DNA from: Neocallimastix lanati (nom. inval.)
Taxonomy: Eukaryota; Neocallimastigomycota; Neocallimastigomycetes; Neocallimastigales; Neocallimastigaceae
Reading direction: 5' to 3'
Assembly: GCA_016946835.1 (NCBI GenBank)
Contig: JACVTC010000054.1
Span: 679,501 to 743,500 of the forward strand
DNA: 64,000 nt
This document shows positions 38,274-48,937 of this stretch, piece after piece. Numbering within the stretch: position 1 is the stretch's first letter; each line of letters starts with the position of its first letter. Both the position numbers and the translations under genes were made by a program. The notes beneath the pieces are model-generated. The model ran no database searches. It worked only from the letters and a program-made list of their open reading frames with translations, and was not told the origin of the DNA.

Positions 38274-39758
38274 ATGAAGGCCTCCATTGCTTTAACTACT
38301 ATTGCTACTATCGCTGCTAAAGCTTCTGCTGATTGTTTCTCTACTAGATTAGGTTATCCTTGTTGTTCAGGAAATACCGTCGCTTATACAGATAATGATG
38401 GTGATTGGGGTGTTGAAAATGGTAATTGGTGTGGTATTGGAAATACTTCATCTTCAGCTTCTTGTTGGTCTACCGCTTTAGGTTATCCTTGTTGTTCTTC
38501 TTCAAGTGCCGAAGTTTGGTATACCGATAATGACGGAGCATGGGGTGTTGAAAATGGTGACTGGTGTGGTATTCCAACTGGTTCATCAGGTGGTAATACT
38601 CCAGTTAATCCAGGTAATGATGGTAATGATGTCAATGTTACTCCAGGTGATCAATATTCTCATAATGGTAATCCATTCAAGGATGTTGAATTTTTCATTA
38701 ATCCATATTACACTGCTGAAGTTGATGCTGCCATCGCTCAAATGTCCGATTCTTCTCTTATTTCTAAAGCTGAAAAAATGAAAACTTTTTCAAATGCTAT
38801 TTGGTTAGATACTATTAAAAATATGAATGAATGGTTAGAAAAGAATTTAAAGGGAGCTCTTGCTCAACAAACTGGAAATAAAAAAGTTTTAACCGTTTTC
38901 GTTGTTTATGATTTACCAGGTCGTGATTGTCATGCTCTTGCTTCTAATGGTGAACTCCTCGCTAATGATTCAGATTGGGCTCGTTACAAAACTGAATATA
39001 TTGATATCATTGAAGAAAAATTGAAAACTTACAAATCTCAACCTGTTGTTCTTATTATTGAACCAGATTCACTTGCTAATTTAGTTACCAATCTCGACTC
39101 TACTCCTGCTTGTCGTGATTCCGAAAAGTATTATCTCGATGGACATGCCTACTTAATTCAAAAATTTGGTGTTCTTAAACATGTTGCTATGTATCTTGAT
39201 ATTGGACATGCTTTCTGGTTAGGTTGGGATGATAATCGTGAAAAGGCTGCTAAAGTTTATTCTAAAGTTATCAGTTCCGGAGCACCAGGTGAAGTTCGTG
39301 GTTTCACTGATAATGTTGCTAATTATACTCCATGGGAAGATCCAACTCTTTCTCGTGGTCCAGATACTGAATGGAATCCATGTCCAGATGAAAAGAGATA
39401 TTTAGAAGCTATTCATAAAGATTTCGTTTCAGCTGGAATTAAATCAGTTTACTTCGTTAGTGATACTTCACGTAATGGTAAGAAGGTTGATCGTAAACAT
39501 CCAGGAGAATGGTGTAACCAAACAGGAGTTGGTGTTGGTGCTAGACCACAAGCTAATCCAGTTTCAGGAATGGATTATCTTGATGCATTCTATTGGATTA
39601 AACCACTTGGAGAATCAGATGGTACCTCAGATGAAAGTGCAGCTCGTTTCGATGGTTATTGTGGACATGAAACGGCCATGAAACCAGCACCAGAAGCTGG
39701 TCAATGGTTCCAAAAGCACTTTGAACAAGGTATTAAGAATGCCAATCCTCCACTTTAA
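38274..39758 (+). CDS. cel6A: GH6 cellobiohydrolase with two fungal dockerins, copy C
   Basis: 494 residues, same domains and catalytic residues as the other copies. Copy-specific states are A6, T12, P113, T240 and I245. A few silent changes are private, for example AAATTT rather than AAGTTT near codon 297 and GCG before the final AMKPAP. The coding region stays almost identical to the others although the 130 bases before its ATG differ clearly. That is unusual for a simple recent duplicate and fits homogenisation of the coding part. It is in tandem with D at 3,566-bp spacing. Confidence 0.96.
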   Translation: MKASIALTTIATIAAKASADCFSTRLGYPCCSGNTVAYTDNDGDWGVENGNWCGIGNTSSSASCWSTALGYPCCSSSSAEVWYTDNDGAWGVENGDWCGIPTGSSGGNTPVNPGNDGNDVNVTPGDQYSHNGNPFKDVEFFINPYYTAEVDAAIAQMSDSSLISKAEKMKTFSNAIWLDTIKNMNEWLEKNLKGALAQQTGNKKVLTVFVVYDLPGRDCHALASNGELLANDSDWARYKTEYIDIIEEKLKTYKSQPVVLIIEPDSLANLVTNLDSTPACRDSEKYYLDGHAYLIQKFGVLKHVAMYLDIGHAFWLGWDDNREKAAKVYSKVISSGAPGEVRGFTDNVANYTPWEDPTLSRGPDTEWNPCPDEKRYLEAIHKDFVSAGIKSVYFVSDTSRNGKKVDRKHPGEWCNQTGVGVGARPQANPVSGMDYLDAFYWIKPLGESDGTSDESAARFDGYCGHETAMKPAPEAGQWFQKHFEQGIKNANPPL

Positions 39759-39896
39759 TTTTATTGATTAAATTGCATCACTAATGCATAAATTCATTTC
39801 ACTAATGCATCACTAATTGAATTTATCAAATTATTTTAAATTATATATAATTAAATAAAGAAATAATTCAAATAGTTTAAATAAATATCATATTTA

Positions 39897-39929
<33 letters not shown>

Positions 39930-40387
39930 TTGATTTCTTTTGTAATATATTCATTATTGATAAAAATATTAAATAAAATTTATTTAAAGTTAAATATAAA
40001 TATCAAATTTTTTCTATTTAATAATTTTTGTGTTATCTATTGAATTTTGTTTATCTATAATTATTTATAATATTATAATTATTTATTATTATTGTTGTTG
40101 TTGTTACTTTTGTAATTATTAATTATTATAATTATTTTTTATTTGTAATTATTATTTATTATAATTATTTTTAATTATAATTATATATTTTTATTATAAT
40201 TTATTCTAACTTTTTATTTTAATTAATATTTATTTTAATTATTATTTATTTTAATTATTAATTATTTTAATTATTATCTATCATAATTATTTAAAATTAT
40301 TATAATTTAATATTATTATTATTTATTATTATTATTATTTATTATTAATGTTTTATACTGAATTATTATTATTATTATAATTTTGTG
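39759..40387. repeat. Shared 3' flank of GH6 copy C
   Basis: Nearly identical to the flank after copy D for at least 150 bases, including three CACTAATGCAT-type units, then similar but with many indels. A 24-base AT run lies at about 39,900-39,924. The polyadenylation site should be here; AATAAAGAAATAATTC at about 39,853 contains an AATAAA. Confidence 0.7.
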
Positions 40388-40470
40388 ATAGCCGGGTTAA
40401 ATCTTTTGGAAAATCATGCCCGCGGTTATGTGGCGACATTGAAATTTATATCTGGTTATAGAGACTTTAA
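40388..40470. other. GC-rich insert in the C-D spacer
   Basis: A patch of about 80 bases (GCCGGGTTAAATC ... CATGCCCGCGGTTATGTGGC) with far more G and C than anything near it. The homologous flank after copy D goes directly from TTTTGGGATA to ATATTTAATAATTTAT without it, so it is an insertion here or a deletion there. Not recognised; no coding frame. Confidence 0.55.
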
Positions 40471-41683
40471 ATTTATAATATTATAATATTTAATAATTTA
40501 TATATTAAAATATATTAAAATATATATACAAATTAATAAATTGAATAATAAAAAAATATAAATATAATTAATATTTTTTAAAATTGAAACATTTAAAATT
40601 AATTTCTAATTTTTGAAAATTGAGTGAAATATTTTAATAATAAATAAATACTAATAATAAACTATTTTAATATTTCATTATTGGATTATCCTAAAAAAAA
40701 AATTAATTAATTATAATATAAATTATGTTAATATAATTTTTTATCAGGAGTTTATAATGAATATTAATAATTTTAATTTTTATTTAAAATAGTAATCATT
40801 TTATAGGTATACTATAGCATATATTCATTTATTTCTTGAACCATTTGAAATATTAATATTACTTTCAAATTAAATAAAAATATTATACTATATAAAGTGT
40901 GGAATAATTACTTAAGTGAATTATTATTGTTACAAAGACATTGATAATTTGGAAAGTTTAAATAATATATTAATTATATATATATTTAATAAATAAAATT
41001 TTATAATGATTTGAAATGGTAAGATATCTATAATTTTATTATTTTATTAATAAAAAAAAAATTACTATATATTTTTTAGATTTTATTGATTTTAATTAAA
41101 TCATTTATATTCAATGATAACAATATTTTCAAATATAAAATATAAAGTGTATAGAAATAAAATATAAAAAAATATATATAAATTATAAATTGTAAATAAA
41201 CTGAAATAATTAAAATTAAAATTTTACTACTATAATAATTATTAATATTACAATTATTTAAAAAAAATTTTTATTTATTTTTTTTATAATATATTTTACT
41301 TTTTTTTTTTTTTTTTTGTTAATTTTATATTTTTATTTTAAATTTTTTATTTAATAAAGTTATCTTCATTATGGATTGTTTCATAAAATAGTGAAATATT
41401 TGATATATTTATAAATATTACAAAATAAGAAATTATATTAATTTTAACGAATAATTTTTGAATTAAAAAATTACATTGTTATTAATTAATTTTATTTAAT
41501 AATTTTTATAATTCTAAAATGAAGGAATAATTAAATATTTATAAAAAATTATTTATTAATTTTATGGATACAATTTTGTTAAATTAATTAATTTATTAAT
41601 TAAAATAATGGAATAATGGAGAAATAAAAAAGTATAAAAATAAATATTTTTCACTTTAACTTTTTGTTTATTAATAATTGTTT
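40471..41683 (+). repeat. C downstream and D upstream repeat
   Basis: To about 40,700 this matches the flank downstream of copy D (AATAATAAATAAATACTAAT, then ATTATCCTAAAAAA). From about 40,745 it matches the region upstream of copy A in inverted orientation. The junction near 40.70-40.74 kb marks the edge of the tandem unit. Confidence 0.7.
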
Positions 41684-41713
41684 TTCTCTGGTAGAAAATT
41701 ATTTTAAATATAA
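41684..41713 (+). promoter_or_regulatory. Conserved upstream element of GH6 copy D
   Basis: Same 30-bp block, 127-156 bases before the ATG, the same distance as in B and C. Confidence 0.55.
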
Positions 41714-41839
41714 AAAATTTCAAATAAATTTAATTTTAAAAAAGTATTGATTTACTTTATAAATTTTATTAATAAAAATATTTATATTTATTTATTTAAT
41801 TTTATTTTAATTTAATAAAAAACTAAAAAAAATTTAAAA

Positions 41840-43324
41840 ATGAAGGCCTCCATTGTTTTAACTACTATTGCTACTATCGCTGCTAAAGCTTCTGCTGATT
41901 GTTTCTCTACTAGATTAGGTTATCCTTGTTGTTCAGGAAATACCGTCGCTTATACAGATAATGATGGTGATTGGGGTGTTGAAAATGGTAATTGGTGTGG
42001 TATTGGAAATACTTCATCTTCAGCTTCTTGTTGGTCTACCGCTTTAGGTTATCCTTGTTGTTCTTCTTCAAGTGCCGAAGTTTGGTATACCGATAATGAC
42101 GGAGCATGGGGTGTTGAAAATGGCGATTGGTGTGGTATTCCAACTGGTTCATCAGGTGGTAATACTCCAGTTAATCAAGGTAATGATGGTAATGATGTCA
42201 ATGTTACTCCAGGTGATCAATATTCTCATAATGGTAATCCATTCAAGGATGTTGAATTTTTCATTAATCCATATTACACTGCTGAAGTTGATGCTGCCAT
42301 CGCTCAAATGTCCGATTCTTCTCTTATTTCTAAAGCTGAAAAAATGAAAACTTTTTCAAATGCTATTTGGTTAGATACTATTAAAAATATGAATGAATGG
42401 TTAGAAAAGAATTTAAAGGGAGCTCTTGCTCAACAAACTGGAAATAAAAAAGTTTTAACCGTTTTCGTTGTTTATGATTTACCAGGTCGTGATTGTCATG
42501 CTCTTGCTTCTAATGGTGAACTCCTCGCTAATGATTCAGATTGGGCTCGTTACAAAACTGAATATATTGATATCATTGAAGAAAAATTGAAAACTTACAA
42601 ATCTCAACCTGTTGTTCTTATTATTGAACCAGATTCACTTGCTAATTTAGTTACCAATCTCGACTCTACTCCTGCTTGTCGTGATTCCGAAAAGTATTAT
42701 CTCGATGGACATGCCTACTTAATTCAAAAGTTTGGTGTTCTTAAACATGTTGCTATGTATCTTGATATTGGACATGCTTTCTGGTTAGGTTGGGATGATA
42801 ATCGTGAAAAGGCTGCTAAAGTTTATTCTAAAGTTATCAGTTCCGGAGCACCAGGTGAAGTTCGTGGTTTCACTGATAATGTTGCTAATTATACTCCATG
42901 GGAAGATCCAACTCTTTCTCGTGGTCCAGATACTGAATGGAATCCATGCCCAGATGAAAAGAGATATTTAGAAGCTATTCATAAAGATTTCGTTTCAGCT
43001 GGAATTAAATCAGTTTACTTCGTTAGTGATACTTCACGTAATGGTAAGAAGGTTGATCGTAAACATCCAGGAGAATGGTGTAACCAAACAGGAGTTGGTG
43101 TTGGTGCTAGACCACAAGCTAATCCAGTTTCAGGAATGGATTATCTTGATGCATTCTATTGGATTAAACCACTTGGAGAATCAGATGGTACCTCAGATGA
43201 AAGTGCAGCTCGTTTCGATGGTTATTGTGGACATGAAACAGCCATGAAACCAGCACCAGAAGCTGGTCAATGGTTCCAAAAGCACTTTGAACAAGGTATT
43301 AAGAATGCCAATCCTCCACTTTAA
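41840..43324 (+). CDS. cel6A: GH6 cellobiohydrolase with two fungal dockerins, copy D
   Basis: 494 residues with signal peptide, two dockerins, linker and complete GH6 domain (D218, D265, D449 present). Residue states are V6, T12, Q113, T240 and I245. It therefore groups with B at residue 6, with A at 113 and with C at 245. The 5' flank resembles A and B, and the 3' flank resembles C. One private silent change is TGC at Cys370. The cluster is interrupted by LINE remnants about 700 bases downstream. Confidence 0.96.
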   Translation: MKASIVLTTIATIAAKASADCFSTRLGYPCCSGNTVAYTDNDGDWGVENGNWCGIGNTSSSASCWSTALGYPCCSSSSAEVWYTDNDGAWGVENGDWCGIPTGSSGGNTPVNQGNDGNDVNVTPGDQYSHNGNPFKDVEFFINPYYTAEVDAAIAQMSDSSLISKAEKMKTFSNAIWLDTIKNMNEWLEKNLKGALAQQTGNKKVLTVFVVYDLPGRDCHALASNGELLANDSDWARYKTEYIDIIEEKLKTYKSQPVVLIIEPDSLANLVTNLDSTPACRDSEKYYLDGHAYLIQKFGVLKHVAMYLDIGHAFWLGWDDNREKAAKVYSKVISSGAPGEVRGFTDNVANYTPWEDPTLSRGPDTEWNPCPDEKRYLEAIHKDFVSAGIKSVYFVSDTSRNGKKVDRKHPGEWCNQTGVGVGARPQANPVSGMDYLDAFYWIKPLGESDGTSDESAARFDGYCGHETAMKPAPEAGQWFQKHFEQGIKNANPPL

Positions 43325-44061
43325 TTTTATTGATTAAATTGCATCACTAATGCATAAATGCATTTCACTAATGCATCACTAATCGAATTTATCAAATTAT
43401 TTTAAATTATATATAATTAAATAAAGAAATAATTCAAATAGTTCAAATAAATATCATATTATAAATATATACATATTTATATATATATATTTAAAAATTA
43501 CGTCTTAAAAGTGAAATTCGTAGTAAAAATAAAAATAAATGAAAATAGTCCATTTCTTTTGTAATATATACATTAATTGATAAAACTATTAAATAAAATT
43601 CATTAAGATATAATATAGATATGGAATTTTTCTATTTAATAATTTTTGTGTTATCTATTTGTTATTATGTTTATCTATTATTATTATTAATACTATAATT
43701 TATTATTGTTGTAGTTGATATTATTATAATTATTAATTATAATAATTATTATTTATTATAATTATTTTTTATTATAATTGTTATTTATAATAATTATTTA
43801 TTTTTATTATTATTTATTATTAATATATAATTCTGAATTATTATTATTATTATTTTGGGATAATATTTAATAATTTATATATTTTTTAATAAATCGATAT
43901 AGTTAAAAAATTCTAATATACAATTAATACTTTATAATCAAAGCATTTACAATTAATCTCTATTATTTTAAACGTTGCGGGTAACATTTTAATAATAAAT
44001 AAATACTAATAATATATACTTCATTATTTTATTATCCTAAAAAATTTAAAAGATTAAAACA
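43325..44061 (+). repeat. Shared 3' flank of GH6 copy D
   Basis: Matches the region after copy C: CACTAATGCAT units, then AT-rich sequence, ending with AATAATAAATAAATACTAAT and ATTATCCTAAAAAA near 44,045. Homology stops where the LINE remnant begins, so the LINE boundary coincides with the end of the duplicated unit. Confidence 0.7.
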
Positions 44062-46255
44062 AAGAAATATCATCTATAAAGAAGATAGTGAAGAGACCGC
44101 TTAACTCTCACTCGAACGAAGAGAAATACTATTAAGAAAATCAGGAGATTCCATTGATTTGTTATATAAAGAACAGTTATTACTATTTTTGTAAGATGTA
44201 CTAGGAGGACTAGTAATAAAGATTCTTCTTACCCATATCAATTCGAAGTTAACTCTTTTGGTTGAGGAGGACTTTTTTACTATTTCAATCAAAGATTAAC
44301 TCAAGAGAGCTACTAGCAACTGATATAATAATTCGAGAGGCTAACTATATATGGAGCATTAAACCAAGAACTCTATAATAGAAATCCGTTTTAAGAGTCT
44401 TTGTTCTCCAGTATTGAATTGAAGCTCATCTAAAGCTAAAGTTCCCATCAAGAAACGCATATAAAAATATTTTCATTAATTTGCTTTTTTTACAATCTAA
44501 AATAGATGAGAAAGAAGAGAATAAAAATAAAGTCCTTCATTTTTACTTCCAAACAAAATAAAAATGTAGTTGATAAAATTTAAATGATTTCAATCTAGCA
44601 TTTGAAAAAAAGTGGAGCATTTAAATATCCAATGGATATATGATTGATCACTTTTTACCACAGCATGGAGGAAATAATGGTATTATACTTATTATCCACA
44701 TCATAAATGTAATATCCAATTAAATCTTAGATTAAGTTTAGTATATTTATAACTAAAATTGAATAAAGTTCTTGTGTTAATATATTTTGATTTTGTATAG
44801 TTAATTTCTTCAAAACTTTGTTTTTATAGCAATATCAGATCAATATACTCACTAAACTTTTTGATATTTTTTTTTTGTATTTTTCTATATAGAGTACGAG
44901 ATTCTTTAGCCCAAAAATAATTTACTCATGGTAGGAATATTTTTAATAAGATTCATTAATTGTGTAAATAGAATTAATCTATTTTACAGAAACACGTAAT
45001 TTACATAGCCGCACAGAAACCAGCAATAAGTAAAATATGAAAGTCTTGAGAAAGAGCATAACTATTAATAGTAGAATTCCTTTTAATGTAGCCTTTACAT
45101 GATAAAACATTCTTTTTTTTTTTATTGATTTTCATTATTAATTTTATGAGATGAGCCAAGACACCAGAGAATACCAAGTATTAATTAAAGATTAAAGACT
45201 TCTTCAAGTATGAATTTTATTGAAACCAAATAGAAGGGCATAGTAAAGGGCTTTACTAATAATATAAGTCTGTAAAACATGTTTTTTTTTTTTAAAAGAT
45301 AAAGAAACCTTGTTGTTCGTAATAAATTTTAAAAAATAAAAATAAAGTCTTCCTAACTTTAGTTTGCATATTAGATATAATTGATTAAAGTGATGGATCA
45401 TCTCTGAATGGAATTCCGAAATAAGTATAGCATGAAACCTTATGAATAGAGTTAATATCAAGATGGAAAGAAAAAGTCTTCAAAAGAATGGCATTGAACA
45501 AAGTTAAGAGGTTTGGTTACCTAATTGAACATTTATTTATTCCTAATGATATTTTCGTTTTTGTCAGCCCATTAAAGACATGACGATGAAATGATGTCAC
45601 ACTCTCTTTACTACTTTACTGAGAGCAGTTAAACCAATAATCATCTGTAAATAAACCTCTACAGCATTTTTTTTTTTTTTGTAATTTCCAACATTGACAT
45701 CAAATTCATTACATTTATCTTAAACAATTGTTAATAAATTAATTAAATAAAAATAGGAGAAAGAGGGCACCCTTGTTTCACTCCACAATGAATATCAAAT
45801 TCTTCTTAAAGCATATTAAGAAAACAAGTACTTGCTTTCGAAAATATATACAGATTAGAGAGGAAATTAAAACTCAAATTCCGAGATGAAGCATTTTAGG
45901 TTGAAAATAGGTACTGAATTATAAGTCTTTTTAACATCCAAGAACGTTACATATAAATTAATTAATAAATTTTCTTTCTTAGATAAATTTCTCTGATAGA
46001 GATATAAAGACTAATAAATTTCTTTATGATTAAGAAAAACAAAATTTTTCAGGCAAAATAATTTCATTCTTAAATGGATATTCTGAGATTATATTAGGAA
46101 TTTCCTTGAAAATAATTTTTTAACCCAACATTAATGAATGAAATTCCACGATTGTTATTGTATTGAGAAAGATCTCCCTTTTTTTGGAATAGAAATAATA
46201 GAAGCAGTATTCCATTTCTTAGGAATGAAACCATCACAAATTTTATTAATATATA
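44062..46255 (-). pseudogene. Heavily decayed LINE remnant
   Basis: Minus-strand pieces follow the order of the full-length element. First comes NTASIISIPKKGDLSQYNN with RGISFINVGLKIIFKEI (about 46,220-46,100). Next are VTFLDVKKTYNSVPIFN (about 45,930) and FDIHCGVKQGCPLSPIF (about 45,790). A degraded FTDD-like motif sits near 45,660, YTYFGIPFRDDPSL near 45,420 and SKALYYALLFGFN near 45,250. A degraded C-terminal GG(R)S region extends to about 44,400. Stops and shifts occur every 100-200 bases. The endonuclease is absent and the upstream end abuts the poly(T) at 46,256, so it was 5'-truncated. Confidence 0.82.
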
Positions 46256-46742
46256 TTTTTTTTTTTTTGCAGCCTCAATTATGGCAAACTTTAATTTTTA
46301 TTTATTTGTTCAATTATTAGTATATGAATATATTTTTTTATAAAAAATACACAATTAATAAAAAAAATAAATAAATAAATAAATAAATATTATTTTTTCA
46401 ATTTGAACATAATAATATTTAGAATAGTAATGTGAATTTAAAGTAAAATGAAATAAACAGTAAATATTCATAATAAAAGTGCATATAAATAAATTCAGAA
46501 AGTTCATATGCAACGAACTCCAAGAATATAAAAAAATTCTGTTTAAAAGGAATTCTTATTCAGGATTAGGGTTTGAATTGACTCTCTGAAAGAAATTATA
46601 GTCTTCACCTTCAGAGGCATTGGCCTTTGCTAATCTGTCTTACTTCGTTTTCAGCGTTGACGCTACTAGTTAGTTTGAACTTATGCCATCGGAATAGCAA
46701 TGATACTATTATTTTCACAAATATTAATGTTCCTATTTTATG
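46256..46742 (-). mobile_element. LINE 3'-end fragment with poly(A)
   Basis: Upstream on the minus strand it resembles the last codons of the 22.7-kb LINE remnant (SSVNAENEVRQISK near 46,640 against KSVNAEETVRQASK). It continues through about 300 bases of 3' UTR, ends in a tail GCCATAATTGAGGCTGC, and has 13 T on the plus strand (46,256-46,268) as poly(A). Its tail is shared with the two elements that follow at higher coordinates. Confidence 0.7.
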
Positions 46743-46994
46743 TTTTTTTTTTTTTTAACTGCTGTAATTATTGCAAACTATTAACTTTATTTATTTATTC
46801 ATTTAGTAATTTCATGAATATTTTTTTTTTTACTTTTATGATAATACGTAGAAATTGAATGATTTTATTATTCCAATGTTACTATATATCCAGTTTTATA
46901 ACAATATAAATCATCAGGTTCACTTTTTACAGTCTTCCTATATTTCAAATTTTCTATAGAAGTTACATATGAAAGAATAACCATATCGATTTAA

Positions 46995-46996
<2 letters not shown>
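46743..46996 (-). mobile_element. Short LINE-derived element: 5' UTR-like head joined to 3' tail
   Basis: About 240 bases plus 14 T (46,743-46,756). The head (about 46,996-46,850) resembles the 5' untranslated part of the full-length LINE near 53,985-53,830, with GAAGACTGTA, AGTGAACCTGATG and GTAACATTGGAAT shared. The remainder is the same 3' tail (AATAAATAAATAAAGTT, then TGCAATAATTACAGCAG) seen in its neighbours. No coding part is left. It may be a non-autonomous SINE-like derivative that uses the LINE machinery. Confidence 0.6.
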
Positions 46997-47033
<37 letters not shown>

Positions 47034-47396
47034 TACAACTGTGGTTACTGCGGCCTTTAAACTTTATTTATTTATTCATTTATTAATTAAATAAAAAAAA
47101 TTTTTTTTTTCATAAAAAACACAATATTAATAAAAAAAAATAAATATATTATTTGTCCAATTTGAACATAATAATATTTAGAATAGTAATGTGAAATAAA
47201 AAATAAAATTCAAAAAAAGCACATGATATTTTATCCAACATACTTGAGTTGACTAATGCATAAATTAATATCTGAAGAATATCTATCTCTAGTCCATGAA
47301 ATAGGTGAACCATTAATCGAAAGAATAAATCAGTTACCAAGGTTACAATGTTGGTTAATTTACCTTGTAAATCAGCATTGTTCATGTTAAAGTCTC

Positions 47397-47432
<36 letters not shown>

Positions 47433-47860
47433 TGGAGGATTAGTTGTGATTCTGAAGCTATGTGAAAGCTTCAGAGAATACATATCAGACTTATAATGAG
47501 TGTTTCTTAGTGAGAATATAGACATTACCCACAGAACACTTAGAGTGATTCCATGAACTATATGTTATTAAAGTAGCAAGATAAGTATAGGAATTATCTT
47601 CAAGTACTGTTTGACATGAGATATGATACCCAAGATATAAACCTCTGCAACCTGGGGTATTTGGATCCATTCTTTTCTGGAAATATTTGTAAGTTGGGAA
47701 GTGTTACTTTAAATGGATTTCTAGCGTCATTGGTACCATTTACTTGATTCCTGAAAAACATAGGAATAATGGTTTAAAAATGGTGTTAAGGTACTCAATG
47801 CTATCTCTTTTCACAAAATTCCATTCATTTGTTATTCCAACTCTGACATAACAAAAAAAC
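46997..47860 (-). mobile_element. Internally deleted LINE: endonuclease fragment joined to 3' tail
   Basis: Minus-strand reading gives a decayed endonuclease of a LINE related to, but distinct from, the full-length one: NLCQSWN (about 47,855), EWNFVKRDSIEYLNTIFKPL, NTPGCRGLYLGY, CSVGNVYILT, GDFNMNNADLQ (after a T expansion at 47,399-47,431), SPISWTRDRYSSDI. It then passes straight into 3' UTR sequence (TTCACATTACTATTCTAAAT) without any reverse transcriptase. It ends in GGCCGCAGTAACCACAGTTG and 36 T (46,997-47,032). Confidence 0.75.
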
Positions 47861-47879
47861 TTTTTTATGATAGAATGTG

Positions 47880-48885
47880 AAATTGGATTTTAAAAATTAA
47901 GATTAGGTATATATTAGGAGGTCCAGGAGCTTTATTATTTTTCATTTCAAGCACAGTGTTTTGAATTTCTTCCATAGTAATAGAATCATTAATATCCCAA
48001 GTAGGATTATTATTAGGATTAGTTCCAAATAAACTTACCCAGTATTCATTATCCAAACTGTGTCGAGTAACATCAGAAGCTAGTTCACTGTAATGTTCAG
48101 CAAATCGATTTAATTGATCCGAATGAAAAAATAAAAAGTTACCCTGCTTGTCCTTTAAAATACTTGACGAAATAGAATTAGAGTACATAGGGCGAGATAG
48201 CTTCTTTAATTTTAACCAAGCACTCCTAGCATTTTTATTACGAAAATCATTACATGAAGATTCTAGTGACTGATGAAATTGTTTTGATTTAATGATTTAA
48301 TAGAAAACTTAATGGACCTGACTTTACCACATATATTTATATATTCACGAAGCAAAATTTAAAAATTCATCAAGCTTTTCAAGATTAGGACCTAAAGAAA
48401 ATTTTTTGATTTCATTAAATGCAACATGCTTTTCATGAGAAAGTTTCTTGATATAATAAGGGCAGTAGAAAGCGGAGTCTTTAAGATCACAAGGAACCCT
48501 AGCATAAACTTTATCACCAATTTTATTAGCTGTTTCTATAAATTTATTGACCATTTCATTAGAACTTAGTTCTTCATTATCATCAAATTCATTAAGAAGA
48601 ATTGAGAAGTAGTTACTTGAGAATATTTCATTTTGCTTTTCATTACACATGTGTTGGGACCATTTGAATCTTCTAGAAGGAGTAGGAGCACGAAAACCTT
48701 CTGAGTCATCTTTCTTACAGGAAAGATAAGAGAGAAGTGGTCAGATATATCATTGAATGTACTACAAACAGATACCTTATTAATGTATTCCTTCATTTTA
48801 CAATTAATTAAAACATGATCAATAAAAGACGATCTACCATCCCGAGCCCATGTGAAATCGAGACCTGATAAGTTTTTAGTGAACC

Positions 48886-48888
<3 letters not shown>
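47880..48888 (-). pseudogene. Older LINE copy, 3' part (split by the full-length insertion)
   Basis: Minus-strand sequence from the endonuclease end (GLDFTWARDGRSS, SDHFSLI) through a linker region to NKAPGP (about 47,925). It is very similar at the nucleotide level to 51,280-52,230 of the full-length element, with scattered substitutions and indels; the shift after SDHFSLIF is one. The continuation upstream is found at 54,097-54,282, on the other side of the inserted element. The 3' part of the RT is missing. Confidence 0.9.
48875..48888. repeat. Target site duplication, left copy
   Basis: TTTAGTGAACCACT, matched exactly at 54,097-54,110. In the uninterrupted homologous site (52,229-52,242) the sequence occurs once, as expected of an empty site. 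Confidence 0.88.

Positions 48889-48937
<49 letters not shown>

Noticed and set aside
47149-47385. 78-codon minus-strand gene
   Set aside because: It is part of a decayed LINE endonuclease (GDFNMNNADLQ start) with a frame shift.
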